Counted from the first letter of the stretch, positions 7,364-19,363 are shown. The stretch is DNA of 36,668 nucleotides from Acidimicrobiia bacterium (GCA_022828045.1 JAJEIW010000130.1:1-36668); one strand, 5' to 3'. Made by a program: numbers and translations. The notes: generated from the letters alone by a model not told the origin.

Positions 7364-8787
7364 TGGCGTCGTACACGATTCCCCATGCACCCGGATTCGT
7401 GGCGAACGACGCGCCGCGCATCGTCACCGAGCGATTCGACGATCCCGCCAGCTTCACGCTCGAGCGCTACCTGGCCACCGGCGGTTACGACGGCCTGCGG
7501 GCCGCGCTCGAGCGGCCGCCTGACGAGGTGCACAGCGAGGTGCGCGACGCGACACTGCTGGGCCGGGGCGGCGCCGGCTTTCCCGCCGGGGTGAAGTGGG
7601 GGTTCTGCCCGCCGGGAGTGTGGCCCCGCTATCTCGTCGTCAACGGCGACGAGTCCGAGCCAGGCACTTACAAGGATCGCCTCCTCATGGAGCTCGACCC
7701 GCACCAGCTCATCGAGGGGTGCCTCATTGCCTGCTACGCCGTGGGCCTGTCGCAGTGCTTCCTCTACATCCGCGGAGAGATGGCGCTGGCGCAGGAGCGT
7801 GTGGCCCAGGCGCTCAACGAGGCCTACGAGGCCGGCTGGGTGGGGCGCAACATCTGCGGCACTGACTTCTCGGTGGACATCGTGCTGCACTCCGGCGCCG
7901 GTGCGTATGTCGTCGGCGAGGAGACGGCGCTCATCGAGAGCCTCGAAGGCAACCGCGGCATGCCGCGCCTCAAGCCGCCCTACTTCCCCGCAGCGATCGG
8001 GCTGTACGGCCTGCCCACCATTGTCAACAACGTCGAGACGCTCTCGAACCTGCCGTGGATCATGCGCAACGGCGCTGAGGCGTTCACCGCCATCGGCACC
8101 TCCACCTCGCCGGGCACGCGCATGATCGCCGTCAGCGGCCACGTGCAGCGGCCCGGCGTGTACGAGATCACCAACGGCACCACCACATTCAGGGACCTCA
8201 TCTACGGCGAGGACTATTGCCGCGGCCCCCATCCGGGCCGCGAGCTGAAGGCCTTCGTGCCCGGCGGCGGCTCAGCGCCCTGGTTCACGCCCGCACAGCT
8301 CGACCTGCCCTTCGAGGCCTCCGAGGTGGGCCCGCAGGGGTCGATGCTGGGATCGGGAGCAGTGATGGTGATGGACGACACCACCGACATCCCTGCCGCG
8401 GCGCTGACCCTGACGAAGTTCTACGCGCACGAATCGTGCGGCAAGTGCGTGCCGTGCCGCGAAGGCGCCACTTGGCTGGAGCGCGTGCTGCGGCGCGTGT
8501 GCGGCGGCACCGGCACACCGCGTGACCTCGGCGTGCTGCTCGAGGTCGGCGCTTCGATCAGTCCGGGCGACTTCCCGCATGCAGCGGTGCCCGAGCGCGG
8601 ACTCGAGGCCAAGCCGTTCCCGTATCAGATGACGACGATCTGCTTCGTGGGTCCGTCGGCGTTCGCTCCGGTGCACTCGGCGTTGACGCTGTTCCCTGAA
8701 GAGTTCGAGGCCCGGGTGGCTGCGAACGCCCATCTCGACGCTGATCTGTCGGGAGATCCCGTCTCGGAGGTGCCGGTCAGTGTCTGA
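7363..8787 (+). CDS. nuoF: NADH-quinone oxidoreductase subunit F (NADH and FMN binding)
   Basis: The 51-kDa-type subunit that binds NADH and FMN and holds 4Fe-4S cluster N3; it is where electrons enter the complex. The glycine-rich GRGGAGFPAGVKW (near residue 68) and NGDESEPGTYKDR (near residue 92) mark the nucleotide and FMN sites. Cluster ligands are C359, C362 and C365 in ESCGKCVPCREG, and C427 in TICFVG. Length is 474 residues. ATG 7363 overlaps the stop of the upstream mini-ORF (TGATG). The 3' end overlaps the GTG of nuoG by 8 bases. Confidence 0.96.
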   Translation: MASYTIPHAPGFVANDAPRIVTERFDDPASFTLERYLATGGYDGLRAALERPPDEVHSEVRDATLLGRGGAGFPAGVKWGFCPPGVWPRYLVVNGDESEPGTYKDRLLMELDPHQLIEGCLIACYAVGLSQCFLYIRGEMALAQERVAQALNEAYEAGWVGRNICGTDFSVDIVLHSGAGAYVVGEETALIESLEGNRGMPRLKPPYFPAAIGLYGLPTIVNNVETLSNLPWIMRNGAEAFTAIGTSTSPGTRMIAVSGHVQRPGVYEITNGTTTFRDLIYGEDYCRGPHPGRELKAFVPGGGSAPWFTPAQLDLPFEASEVGPQGSMLGSGAVMVMDDTTDIPAAALTLTKFYAHESCGKCVPCREGATWLERVLRRVCGGTGTPRDLGVLLEVGASISPGDFPHAAVPERGLEAKPFPYQMTTICFVGPSAFAPVHSALTLFPEEFEARVAANAHLDADLSGDPVSEVPVSV

Positions 8788-11269
8788 CACGACTGCTGCG
8801 GAGGCGGCACCCAGCACGGTCGAGGTGATGATCGACGGCGTCGCCGTGGATGCACAGCCGGGTGAGCTGGTCATCGCGGCAGCCGAGCGTGCCGGGGTGC
8901 ACATCCCGCGCTTCTGTTACCACGAGCGGATGAGCTCGGTCGGCATGTGCCGCATGTGCCTCGTCGAGATCGACACCGGCCGCGGGCCGCAGCTGCAAGC
9001 CTCCTGCATGGTCCAGGTCTCGCCGCAGATGGTGGTGGACACCACCAGCGAGCGCACCCAGCGTGCCCAAGAGGGCGTGCTGGAGATGCTGCTCATCAAC
9101 CACCCGCTCGACTGCCCCGTGTGCGACAAGGGCGGCGAATGCCCCCTGCAGGACCAGACGATGGCGTACGGCCCGGGAGAGTCCCGCTTTGTCGAGGAGA
9201 AGCGGCATTTCCCCAAGCCGATCCCCATCTCGGAGTTGGTGCACCTCGACCGGGAACGCTGCATCCTGTGCGACCGCTGCACCCGCTTTGCGGACGAGAT
9301 CGCCGGCGACCCGCTCATCGACTTCACCGAGCGCGGCAACGAGACCCAGGTGCTGACCTTCCCCGGCGAACCGTTCTCGTCGTACTTCTCGGGCAACACG
9401 GTGCAGATCTGCCCGGTGGGGGCGCTCACCGCAGCGCCGTATCGCTTCAAGGCGCGGCCCTGGGACCTCGCCCAGACCGAGTCCACCTGTACGACGTGCG
9501 CGGTCGGGTGCCGGATCGCAGTGCAGTCGTCGCGCAACGAACTGGTGCGCTACTTGGGGGTCGACATCGATCCGGTCAACCATGGCTGGCTCTGCGACAA
9601 GGGCCGTTTCGCCTACGGATCGGTCGGCAGCCCAGAGCGCGTCACGAGGCCGATGCAAGCGCGCTCGAGCGGTCGGGTCGCCGATATCGCTGCAGTCGAG
9701 CCGATGCGCAACTTCGAGCCGTCGGACTGGGCCAGGGCGCTCGACGCGGTTGCCGCCGCCGTCAAGACCGCTCGGCCAGGGGCGATTGCCGTGCTCGGAG
9801 GCGCCCGCGGCACGAACGAGGACGCGTACTCCTGGTCCAAGCTGGCTCGCACCGTGCTGGGTACCAATCATGTCGACGCGCAGCTCGGCGACGGTCTGGC
9901 CGCAGACATCACCGTCGGCCTCGGAACCGCGACGATCGATGACGCCTGCACTGCCGACACCACGCTGCTGGTGTGCGGCGATCTGCGTGAAGAACTGCCG
10001 GTGCTGCATCTGCGCCTGCGGGGAGCGGCGCGGGCGGGCTCGACACGCTTGGTCGAGGTCTCCCCGACCGAGACCGGCCTCACCCGTGATGCCGCACGCA
10101 GCGAGCGGTGCGGGGGCGGCGAAGCCGCCGCGGTCCTGCGTGATCTGCTCGACGGCGATGACCCGCTGAGCGACGAGCTGGCCGGCGGATCAGTGGTGGT
10201 GGTGCTGGGGCGGTCCTCGGTTGCGGAGTCTGCTGACGCTGCCGCCGAGGTGGCATCGGTCCTGGCCGATCGCGTGCCTCACGCCAAGTTCCTGGTGGCC
10301 GCCCGGCGGGGGAACATCCGGGGAGCGCTCGACATGGGCCTCGCACCGGGCCTGCTGCCAGGGCGCTGCCTGAGCGCCGACCCGACGCCCGCGCTTGCAG
10401 CAGCGTGGGGTGAGCTGCCGCCCGAACCGGGACACGACGCGGCCGGGATCCTGGCAGCCGCCGCCGCGGGCGACATCGATGTGCTCTTCCTGCTCGGTGC
10501 CGATCCGCTGACAGATTTTCCCGACAGCGTGCTCGCACGGCTCGGCGTGGCGGGTGCGCGCACCGTCGTCGCGGTGGACACCTTCCTGAACCAGTCGACG
10601 ATCGAGGCCGATATCTTCCTGCCCGCTGCTGCATTCGGCGAGAAGTCCGGAACCACCACGAACTTCGAAGGCCGCGTCTCTGAGCTGAGCGAGTTGGTGA
10701 CCGCGCCCGGGTCGTCCCGCCCTGACTGGATGATTGCCGCCGAGTTGGCGATGCTCTGCGACGCCGACCTGGGATTCGTGTCGGTCTCTGAGATCACGGC
10801 CGAGATCGCTGCGGTCTGCGAGACACATGCCGAAGCGATGGGATCGCCCGTCGACGGCGACGGCGTGCTGGTGAGCGGTGCCGCGTTCGAGCCTGCATTG
10901 CCGCCCGCGCACGTGGCGCCGCCCCGAGACGCCTACGGCTTGCGCCTGGTGTGCAACCGCAAGCTCTACGACGGGGGTGTCACGGTCGCCCAGACACCGG
11001 CCCTGGCGTCGCTGCGGGCCGAGACCGCTTTGCGTGTGCACCCCATTGATCTCGAGCGGGTGGGCGTTGCATCGGGCACCGAGGTGGAGGTTCATTCCGA
11101 GCGCGGCGCCTTGCGTCTGCCGATCGTGGCGGATTCCGGTGTCGGCCGCCACAACGCCGTGCTGGCGTTCCCGTCGCCCGAGCTCGACGTGGGGGCGCTC
11201 ATCGATGCGACGGCGACCGTGACCGATGTCCGCATCGAGACCCGCGGCACCCAGGAGCCTGCGTCGTGA
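8780..11269 (+). CDS. nuoG: NADH-quinone oxidoreductase subunit G
   Basis: The large iron-sulfur subunit that wires NuoEF to NuoI. The N-terminal ferredoxin domain binds 2Fe-2S through C46, C57, C60 and C76. H108, C112, C115 and C121 fit the His-ligated cluster N5, and CILCDRC with a later CPVGAL fits N4. A fourth site, C237, C240, C244 and C272, has the CX2CX3CX27C spacing of cluster N7, which is present only in some lineages. The rest (about residues 230-829) is the molybdopterin-oxidoreductase-like domain, without catalytic function here. Start GTG 8780 has GGAG about 9 bases upstream. Length is 829 residues. The stop overlaps a GTG that opens a 25-codon copy of the nuoH start. Confidence 0.95.
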   Translation: MSDTTAAEAAPSTVEVMIDGVAVDAQPGELVIAAAERAGVHIPRFCYHERMSSVGMCRMCLVEIDTGRGPQLQASCMVQVSPQMVVDTTSERTQRAQEGVLEMLLINHPLDCPVCDKGGECPLQDQTMAYGPGESRFVEEKRHFPKPIPISELVHLDRERCILCDRCTRFADEIAGDPLIDFTERGNETQVLTFPGEPFSSYFSGNTVQICPVGALTAAPYRFKARPWDLAQTESTCTTCAVGCRIAVQSSRNELVRYLGVDIDPVNHGWLCDKGRFAYGSVGSPERVTRPMQARSSGRVADIAAVEPMRNFEPSDWARALDAVAAAVKTARPGAIAVLGGARGTNEDAYSWSKLARTVLGTNHVDAQLGDGLAADITVGLGTATIDDACTADTTLLVCGDLREELPVLHLRLRGAARAGSTRLVEVSPTETGLTRDAARSERCGGGEAAAVLRDLLDGDDPLSDELAGGSVVVVLGRSSVAESADAAAEVASVLADRVPHAKFLVAARRGNIRGALDMGLAPGLLPGRCLSADPTPALAAAWGELPPEPGHDAAGILAAAAAGDIDVLFLLGADPLTDFPDSVLARLGVAGARTVVAVDTFLNQSTIEADIFLPAAAFGEKSGTTTNFEGRVSELSELVTAPGSSRPDWMIAAELAMLCDADLGFVSVSEITAEIAAVCETHAEAMGSPVDGDGVLVSGAAFEPALPPAHVAPPRDAYGLRLVCNRKLYDGGVTVAQTPALASLRAETALRVHPIDLERVGVASGTEVEVHSERGALRLPIVADSGVGRHNAVLAFPSPELDVGALIDATATVTDVRIETRGTQEPAS

Positions 11270-11343
11270 CTGGCGACCCGCTTTTCGCGGACGGCCCCGA
11301 AGGGCAGGGCGACACCGCGGCCCCTGATGGGGCGTTGTCATGA
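11266..11343 (+). repeat. 25-codon mini-ORF that duplicates the nuoH start
   Basis: GTG 11266 overlaps the nuoG stop (GTGA) and opens a frame encoding [10 protein letters not shown] followed by [15 protein letters not shown], ending with TGA at 11341-11343, which overlaps the nuoH ATG. The first ten residues match the real NuoH start, [10 protein letters not shown], apart from the start codon. TGACTGGCGACCCGCT is identical at 11267-11282 and 11341-11356, a period of 74 bp, with diverging bases afterwards. The inserted remainder includes CCCGAAGGG and a CCCCTGATGGGG hairpin (11320-11331). Confidence 0.85.
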
Positions 11344-12566
11344 CTGGCGACCCGCTCTTTGCCGACGGCGTCGACTGGGGCGACATCGCGGTCATGGGCG
11401 TCAAGGTCGTCGTGGCATTCGCCGCGCTGCTCGTCGCCACCATGTTCATGATCTGGTTCGAGCGCAAGCTGATCTCAGACATGCAGCATCGCATCGGCCC
11501 CAATGTGGCCGGGCCGTGGGGCCTGCTGCAGGCGTTCGCCGACGGGGTCAAGTTCTTCTTCAAGGAAGATCTGCGCCCCGCGAATGCCGATCCGCTGGTG
11601 TTCCGCCTGGCCCCGTACATCTCGGCAGTCACGGCGTTCGTGGCGTTCGCCATCGTTCCCGTCGGGGGCGTGTTCGCCGCCGAGCCGGGCCGTCAGGGCA
11701 CGGTCACGCTGTTCGGCAAGGAGACCATCCTGCAGGTGGCCGACCCGCCGGTCGGCATCCTGCTGCTGCTCGCGATGTCCTCGGTCGCCGTCTACGGCGT
11801 GATGCTGGCGGGCTGGTCGTCGGGCTCGAAGTACCCGCTGATCGGCTCGGTGCGCGCCTCTGCGCAGGCGATCTCCTACGAGGCAGCACTGGGCATGTCG
11901 GTGGTGGCGGTCGTGATCGTGGCGGGTTCGCTGTCCACCCAGAGCATCGTGGCGTCCCAAGCAGGCGGCGTGAACACCTGGCTGCTGCTGACCACGGGCA
12001 TCGTGCCGTTCCTGGTCTTCCTCATCTCTGCCACCGCCGAGCTGAACCGGCCGCCGTTCGACCTAGTGGAGGCCGAGCAGGAGCTGGTGGGCGGCTTCCA
12101 CACCGAGTACTCCTCGATCCGGTTCGCGCTGTTCTTCCTGGCCGAGTTCATGAACGTCATCACGATGTCGGCGATCATGGTCACGCTGTTCTTCGGCGGA
12201 CCGGCGGGCCCGGTGTTCTTCGGCTGGACGTGGCTGTGGCCGACGGTGTGGTTCTTGGCCAAGGTCGTCGCGTTCCTGTTCATGTTCGTCTGGTTCAGGG
12301 CGACGCTGCCAAGGCTGCGCTACGACCAGCTCATGTCGCTGGGATGGAAGGTGCTCATCCCGGTGATGCTGTTCTGGCTGATGTTCCTGGGTCTCGTGCA
12401 GTTGGCGGGCGTGCAGGGCTGGAACAGGATCTGGGTGTTCATCGCAGCAGCGATCGGTTTCGCCCTCGGCTGGGCACTGCTGGCGGCTGCGCTGCGTGCA
12501 GCCAAGCGCAACTCCGTCGATGACGACGTCGAAGCGCTCCCGACTCACACCGCAGGGAGGAGCTGA
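11340..12566 (+). CDS. nuoH: NADH-quinone oxidoreductase subunit H
   Basis: Integral membrane subunit that forms most of the quinone access channel and the link to the proton-pumping chain. Diagnostic motifs are [18 protein letters not shown] (from about residue 50), KFFFKEDL, and [18 protein letters not shown] (near residue 235), the last providing conserved acidic residues of the E-channel. At least eight hydrophobic spans are visible across 408 residues. The start ATG 11340 overlaps the stop of the duplicated mini-ORF. The stop overlaps nuoI as TGATG. Confidence 0.96.
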   Translation: MTGDPLFADGVDWGDIAVMGVKVVVAFAALLVATMFMIWFERKLISDMQHRIGPNVAGPWGLLQAFADGVKFFFKEDLRPANADPLVFRLAPYISAVTAFVAFAIVPVGGVFAAEPGRQGTVTLFGKETILQVADPPVGILLLLAMSSVAVYGVMLAGWSSGSKYPLIGSVRASAQAISYEAALGMSVVAVVIVAGSLSTQSIVASQAGGVNTWLLLTTGIVPFLVFLISATAELNRPPFDLVEAEQELVGGFHTEYSSIRFALFFLAEFMNVITMSAIMVTLFFGGPAGPVFFGWTWLWPTVWFLAKVVAFLFMFVWFRATLPRLRYDQLMSLGWKVLIPVMLFWLMFLGLVQLAGVQGWNRIWVFIAAAIGFALGWALLAAALRAAKRNSVDDDVEALPTHTAGRS

Positions 12567-13240
12567 TGGGCTACCTCGACGGATTCGTCGTCACCTTCGG
12601 CAAGCTCTTCGACGAGCGTGTCACCACCGAGTACCCCCACGACAAGCGACCGAAGCCGCCTCGCTTTCACGGGCGCCATGTGCTCAACCGCTATCCCGAC
12701 GGCATGGAGAAGTGCATCGGCTGCGAACTGTGTGCGGGGGTGTGCCCAGCGCGCTGCATCTACGTGCGCGGGGCGGACAACCCCCCCGACAGCCCGGTCG
12801 CGCCCGGGGAGCGCTACGGCTACGTCTACGAGATCAACTACCTGCGCTGCATCCACTGCGATCTGTGTGTGGAGGCCTGCCCAACCGAGGCCATCACCGA
12901 GACGAAGGTCTTCGAGTTCAGCTTCCCCACCCGGCGTGATGCCATCTACACCAAGGACGAACTCCTCACCGACGACGACGGCCAGCCCCGGCGCCAGCCG
13001 TGGGAGCTGTGGCACGACGGTGACGACGAGCACACCTCGGGCTGGATGCGGGCGACGTCGCCCTCCGGCCAGCCGGCCTATGAAGGGCGTGTCGCGTGGA
13101 GCGGTGAGCTGGGGTACGGCGTGCGGGCGCCCGAGCAGGGCCAGCATGCTGAGACCGACGACGACGAGCCCGAGGGCCAACCCGTCGGCGGCGATCACGG
13201 CGACGCCGGCGATGAGCACAGCCACGGGAGCGGCCGCTGA
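12566..13240 (+). CDS. nuoI: NADH-quinone oxidoreductase subunit I
   Basis: Ferredoxin-like peripheral subunit that carries two 4Fe-4S clusters, N6a and N6b, and passes electrons to NuoB. The ligands are C50, C53, C56 with C60 and C95, C98, C101 with C105, in two CX2CX2CX3CP motifs. Each cluster takes the last cysteine of the other motif, as in bacterial ferredoxins. The core ends around residue 150. It is followed by a hydrophilic tail rich in Asp, Glu, Gly and His that takes the length to 224 residues, longer than the usual 150-190. ATG 12566 overlaps the nuoH stop; the stop overlaps nuoJ, both as TGATG. Confidence 0.96.
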   Translation: MGYLDGFVVTFGKLFDERVTTEYPHDKRPKPPRFHGRHVLNRYPDGMEKCIGCELCAGVCPARCIYVRGADNPPDSPVAPGERYGYVYEINYLRCIHCDLCVEACPTEAITETKVFEFSFPTRRDAIYTKDELLTDDDGQPRRQPWELWHDGDDEHTSGWMRATSPSGQPAYEGRVAWSGELGYGVRAPEQGQHAETDDDEPEGQPVGGDHGDAGDEHSHGSGR

Positions 13241-13866
13241 TGGTCGAAGTTGCCGTCTTCGCGGTTGCCGCCGCCGCGTGCCTCGTCGGCGCGATCGGCG
13301 TGGTGCTCTCGCGCAATCCGGTGCACGCAGCGCTCATGCTGGTGATGACGCTGTTCGGCATAGCGGTGCTGTTCGTGGCCCAGCAGGCGCACTTCATCGC
13401 GGCCGTGCAGGTGATCGTCTATGCGGGCGCGATCGTCGTGCTGTTCCTGTTCGTCATCATGCTGCTGGGCGTCGACCGGGCCGCCGAGCTGTCCATGGGT
13501 GCGTTGCCGGCACAACGCTGGACCGCTGCTGCGTTCGGCCTCGGCGGTGCAGCCGTGCTGATCTGGCTGGTGGCGGCCGTCGACCGGCTGTTCAAGGGCG
13601 CCAAGTCGCTGGCACTCGAGACCGCCGGCCTCACAGACGCCGGTGCGGGCAGCGATCCGACGGACTACGTCGCGGATGTGAGCGCCCTCGCCCGGTCGCT
13701 GTTCTCCGACTACGTGTATGCGTTCGAGTTGACCTCGCTGCTGCTCATCGTTGCCGTCATCGGCACGGTGATCCTGGCCCGCCGCAGCGGTTACGGCGGC
13801 AGCCAGCACAACGGCAATGCGTCGGAGGCCGCCAAGGCTGAAACGTCGAGCGAGGCCGGCCAATGA
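13240..13866 (+). CDS. nuoJ: NADH-quinone oxidoreductase subunit J
   Basis: Membrane subunit with five predicted spans (about residues 3-22, 28-48, 53-75, 91-112 and 160-181). The segment PVHAALMLVMTLFGIAVLFV, followed by AQQAHFIAAVQVIVYAGAIVVLFLFVIMLLG, is the highly conserved span 2-3 block of NuoJ and includes the pi-bulge region near the E-channel. Length is 208 residues, with a hydrophilic tail after the last span. ATG 13240 overlaps the nuoI stop (TGATG) and the 3' end overlaps nuoK (ATGA). Confidence 0.94.
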   Translation: MVEVAVFAVAAAACLVGAIGVVLSRNPVHAALMLVMTLFGIAVLFVAQQAHFIAAVQVIVYAGAIVVLFLFVIMLLGVDRAAELSMGALPAQRWTAAAFGLGGAAVLIWLVAAVDRLFKGAKSLALETAGLTDAGAGSDPTDYVADVSALARSLFSDYVYAFELTSLLLIVAVIGTVILARRSGYGGSQHNGNASEAAKAETSSEAGQ

Positions 13867-14177
13867 ACGGTCTCGAGGTGGTGACGAGCTGGTACCTCGT
13901 CCTCGGCGCGCTGCTGTTCATCATCGGCGGCACCGGGCTGCTGGTGCGGCGCAACCCGCTGATCATGCTGATGTGCGTCGAGCTGATGCTGAACGGCGTC
14001 AATCTCAGCTTCATCGCGTTCGCGGATCGCTTCGGCGATGTGCATGGACAGACGGTGGTGCTGTTCGTCCTGGTGGTTGCCGCCGCCGAGGTCGTGGTGG
14101 GCCTGGGCTTGGTGGTCGCGGTGCTGCGTGCCTCGCCACGCGCCACCGCGGACGACCTGTCTGCCTTGAAGGGCTGA
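13863..14177 (+). CDS. nuoK: NADH-quinone oxidoreductase subunit K
   Basis: Small three-span membrane subunit of 104 residues. The family pattern is visible as IMLMCVELMLNGVNLSFIAF in span 2, with the conserved membrane-embedded Glu in CVELMLN, and VVAAAEVVVGLGLVVAV in span 3, with the second conserved Glu. These two glutamates form part of the proton-transfer path between the E-channel and the antiporter-like subunits. ATG 13863 overlaps the nuoJ stop as ATGA. Only four bases separate its stop from the nuoL start. Confidence 0.95.
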   Translation: MNGLEVVTSWYLVLGALLFIIGGTGLLVRRNPLIMLMCVELMLNGVNLSFIAFADRFGDVHGQTVVLFVLVVAAAEVVVGLGLVVAVLRASPRATADDLSALKG

Positions 14178-14181
14178 GTCG

Positions 14182-16083
14182 ATGGTGGAACTCGTTTGGC
14201 TCATCCCCGCGCTGCCGCTGGCCGGGTTCGCCATCCTCCTGTTGGCCGGTCCGCGGCTGGGCGAACCTCGCGCCGGCTGGCTGGCCACCGCAGCCAGCGC
14301 CGGCTCGTTCCTGTTCACGCTCATCACGTTCGGCGGGTTGCTGGGGCTCGAGTCGGTCACCAAAGGCGGTGCCGGAGGGCGCGGCGGTCGCTCGTTTGAG
14401 TCAACGCTGTTTGAGTGGATGCCGATCGGCGGCCTCGAGGTCGACGCCGCGCTGCTGGTGGACCCGCTGTCGATGACGATGGCGCTGTTCGTGACCGGCG
14501 TCGGGACGCTGATCCACCTCTATTCGGTCGGATACATGCATGGCGACCCGAAGTACTCGAAGTTCTTCCTGTACCTCAACCTGTTCCTCTTCTCGATGCT
14601 CATGCTGGTGCTGGGCGAGAACTTGGTGGTGACCTTCCTGGGCTGGGAAGGGGTCGGCACCTGCTCGTACCTGCTCATCTCGTTCTGGCACGAGCGGCCC
14701 ACCGCTGCCACCGCCGGCAAGAAGGCGTTCGTCACCAACCGCGTCGGCGACTTCGGCTTCATGGTGGCCACGTTCCTGCTGTGGACGGCGCTGGGCACGG
14801 TCTCCTACACCGGTATCGCTGCACTGTCGGGCGGCTTGGCAACCGGCACCGCCACGGCCGTGTCGCTGCTGCTGCTCCTGGCAGCCGCGGGCAAGTCAGC
14901 CCAGCTCCCGCTGTACGTCTGGCTGCCCGACGCCATGGAGGGCCCCACCCCGGTCTCGGCCATGGTGCATGCCGCCACGATGGTGACTGCCGGTGTGTAC
15001 CTGCTGGTGCGGCTCAACCCGGTGCTGACCGACACGGCACTGCTCATCATCGCCATCGTGGGTGCTGCCACTGCGCTCTTTGCGGCGCTGGCGGCCGTGG
15101 CTCAGCACGACATCAAGAAGGTGCTGGCGTACTCCACGATCAGCCAGCTCGGCTACATGTTCTTGGCCATCGGCTCGGGTGCGTACGTGGCGGCCATCTT
15201 CCACGTGATCACCCACGCGTTCTTCAAGGGCCTGCTGTTCCTCGGCGCCGGCTCGGTTATCCACGGGCTCGGCGACGAGCAGGACATGCGGCGCATGGGC
15301 GGTCTGCGGGCCGTCATGCCCATCACAGCGGTCACGTTCATCGTGGGCTGGCTGGCGATCGCCGGGGTGCCGCCGCTGTCGGGCTTCTGGTCCAAGGACG
15401 AGATCCTGCTCGCGGCGTGGGAGCAGTCCGACATCGGCCCGCTGCTGTGGGCCGTGGGCCTCGTCACTGCCCTGCTCACCGCCTACTACATGAGCCGCCA
15501 GACCTTCCTGGTGTTCTTCGGCGGCCAGCGGTGGGATGACAGCGCGCACCCGCACGAGTCGCCTGTCACGATGACCTTGCCCCTGATGGTGCTAGCCGGA
15601 GCAGCAGCCATCGGCGGAGTCATGAACCTGCCGCTGGTGGCTGACTGGCTGGTGCTTGAGCATTTCCTGGAACCCACCTTGGCGCACGCGCATCACTTCA
15701 CGACGCCTACCTGGCAGAAGCTGTTGCTTGCATTCGTCGCGGCGCTCGCGGCGCTGATCGGCATCACGGTGGCTGCCTTGGCGTGGCTGCGTTCGCGTAT
15801 CCCGACCGACAAGCTCGAACCAGCACTGCTGGAAAATTCGTTCTACGTCGACTCGATCATCTCCAACTTCGTGGGCGGCCCCGGCACCAAGGTATTCGAG
15901 GCTGCCGCTGCCGCTGACAGACGCTTCGTCGACGGCGCTGTCAACGGCGTGGCGAAGCTCGTCCGGATGCTCGGCGAAGCCGTGCGGCCCCTCCAGTCGG
16001 GCTATCTGCGGCACTACGCATCGGGCGTGGCTGTCGGTGCGATCGTCCTCGTCGTCTGGCTCGCGCTGCGGGGAGTCTCCTAG
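14182..16083 (+). CDS. nuoL: NADH-quinone oxidoreductase subunit L (antiporter-like)
   Basis: The distal antiporter-like proton-pumping subunit. The core has the family sequence GWEGVGTCSYLLISFWHERP with the conserved Glu, then KAFVTNRVGDFGF. LPLYVWLPDAMEGPTPVSAMVHAATMVTAGVY carries the broken helix and key His/Lys region. The C-terminal third contains the long lateral helix region and a final span (about residues 610-630) typical of NuoL but not NuoM or NuoN. Length is 633 residues. The ATG at 14182 follows nuoK by 4 bases. The TAG stop is 2 bases before the nuoM ATG. Confidence 0.96.
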   Translation: MVELVWLIPALPLAGFAILLLAGPRLGEPRAGWLATAASAGSFLFTLITFGGLLGLESVTKGGAGGRGGRSFESTLFEWMPIGGLEVDAALLVDPLSMTMALFVTGVGTLIHLYSVGYMHGDPKYSKFFLYLNLFLFSMLMLVLGENLVVTFLGWEGVGTCSYLLISFWHERPTAATAGKKAFVTNRVGDFGFMVATFLLWTALGTVSYTGIAALSGGLATGTATAVSLLLLLAAAGKSAQLPLYVWLPDAMEGPTPVSAMVHAATMVTAGVYLLVRLNPVLTDTALLIIAIVGAATALFAALAAVAQHDIKKVLAYSTISQLGYMFLAIGSGAYVAAIFHVITHAFFKGLLFLGAGSVIHGLGDEQDMRRMGGLRAVMPITAVTFIVGWLAIAGVPPLSGFWSKDEILLAAWEQSDIGPLLWAVGLVTALLTAYYMSRQTFLVFFGGQRWDDSAHPHESPVTMTLPLMVLAGAAAIGGVMNLPLVADWLVLEHFLEPTLAHAHHFTTPTWQKLLLAFVAALAALIGITVAALAWLRSRIPTDKLEPALLENSFYVDSIISNFVGGPGTKVFEAAAAADRRFVDGAVNGVAKLVRMLGEAVRPLQSGYLRHYASGVAVGAIVLVVWLALRGVS

Positions 16084-16085
16084 CC

Positions 16086-17746
<1,661 letters not shown>

Positions 17747-17747
<1 letters not shown>

Positions 17748-19363
17748 TGCCGCCGCTCGACGAGCTGTTCGACGAGACGTTCGCGTCGCCGGGCGTCGAC
17801 TGGTGGGTGCTCGTCCCGCAGATCATCCTTGTCGGCGCTGCGCTCGGGCTGCTGCTGGTGGCCTCGCTGGCGCCGCGAGCGCTGCCTGCCTGGGCGTCCA
17901 CGATCGTCACGATCTCAACCGGCGCTGCCACCGCCATCACCGCGGCAATCCAGTGGACCGACTGGGGCTCTGCGCCGCGTTCCACTTTGGCGGGCGCATT
18001 CGTCAGCGACGGCTTCAGCCTGCTCATCACCGTGCTCGTCGGCGCGGGTGTGGTGATGACCGCCTTGGTCGCGCACTCCGCCCTCGACCGCTACGCCATG
18101 GCGCCGCCCGAATTCGCGGCGTTGCTGCTGGCGTCCGCCGCGGGCGCCGTGGTGATGGCCGGCGCCAACGACCTCATCGTGCTGTTCCTGGGCCTCGAAT
18201 CGCTCTCGATCGCCCTGTACGTGCTGATCGCACTGGCGGGCCGGCGTGCGAGCGCCCGCGAGTCCGCCATGAAGTACTTCGTGCTGGGTGCATTCAGCTC
18301 GGCATTCTTCCTGTACGGCATCGCGCTGGTCTACGGAGCCACCGGCGGCACCAATCTCAGCGGGATCTCGGAGTTCCTCTTCGGGACGGTCCGCGACAAC
18401 GACTACCTGCTGCTGGCCGGCGTCGCGTTGCTGCTGGTGGGCTTGGGGTTCAAGATCGCCGCTGTCCCGTTCCACTTCTGGGCACCCGATGTGTACGAGG
18501 GCGCCCCGAGCCCGGTCACCGGCTACTTGGCGTCGATCGCCAAGGCCGCGGGCTTCGCGGCGCTGGCGCGGGTGCTGTACGTGGCGGTGTTCCAGCAGGG
18601 CACCGCCTGGTCGCCGATCATCGTGGCGCTGGCGTTCGCATCGCTGTCGGTCGGCGCGGTGATGGCCATCTGCCAGTCGGACGTGAAGCGCATGCTGGCG
18701 TTCAGCTCGATCAGCCACGCCGGCTTCGTCCTGGTCGGCTTGGCGGCTATCGATCCCGACATCGTGGACCGGCTCTGGGCGAACTTCGCCGGCTCGGTCG
18801 GCGGCGCCGCCGATCTCGGCGACGGTGTCTCGGGGGCCGTTTTCTACCTCGTCGTCTACTCGTTCATGGCGCTGGGCAGCTTCGCCGTGCTGTCGGCGGT
18901 CGTCGGATCGTCGACCGATCCCGATGACGGCACCAGCCGCCATGATCTCAGCCGCTACAGCGGGCTCGCCCGCCGCCGACCGGTGCTGGCGCTCGCCTTT
19001 GCCGTGCTCCTGCTGGCGCAAGCAGGGGTGCCGCTCACGGCGGGGTTCGTGGCGAAGTTCGAAGTCATCCGAGCAGCCGTCGGCGAGGGCGTCTATGTCC
19101 TGGCGGCCGTTGCGATGGTCACTGCGGTCGTGAGCGCCTTCGCCTACCTGCGCGTCGTGCTGGCGATGTACGCACCGGACGGCGCATCCGTGGCTGATGA
19201 CGATCCTCCGACCGCCCGTGTCAGCCGCCCGCGCTGGGGAGATCTGCCGCTGACGACAGTGCTGGCCATCGCCCTCGCGGTGGCGGTGACCTTCGTCGTC
19301 GGCGTCCTGCCGCAGACGCTCCTCGAATGGAGCGCCGACGCCGCCCTGTCGATCTTCCCCTGA
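17747..19363 (+). CDS. nuoN: NADH-quinone oxidoreductase subunit N (antiporter-like)
   Basis: Third antiporter-like proton-pumping subunit and last gene of the operon. The family markers are LFLGLESLSIALYVLIAL with the conserved Glu, ESAMKYFVLGAFSSAFFLYG with the conserved Lys, and FHFWAPDVYEGAPSPVTGYLASIAKAAGF. Fourteen or so hydrophobic spans are spread over 538 residues. ATG 17747 overlaps the nuoM stop. A small GC-rich hairpin follows immediately after the stop, and the next gene begins 48 bases later with its own promoter-like box. Confidence 0.95.
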
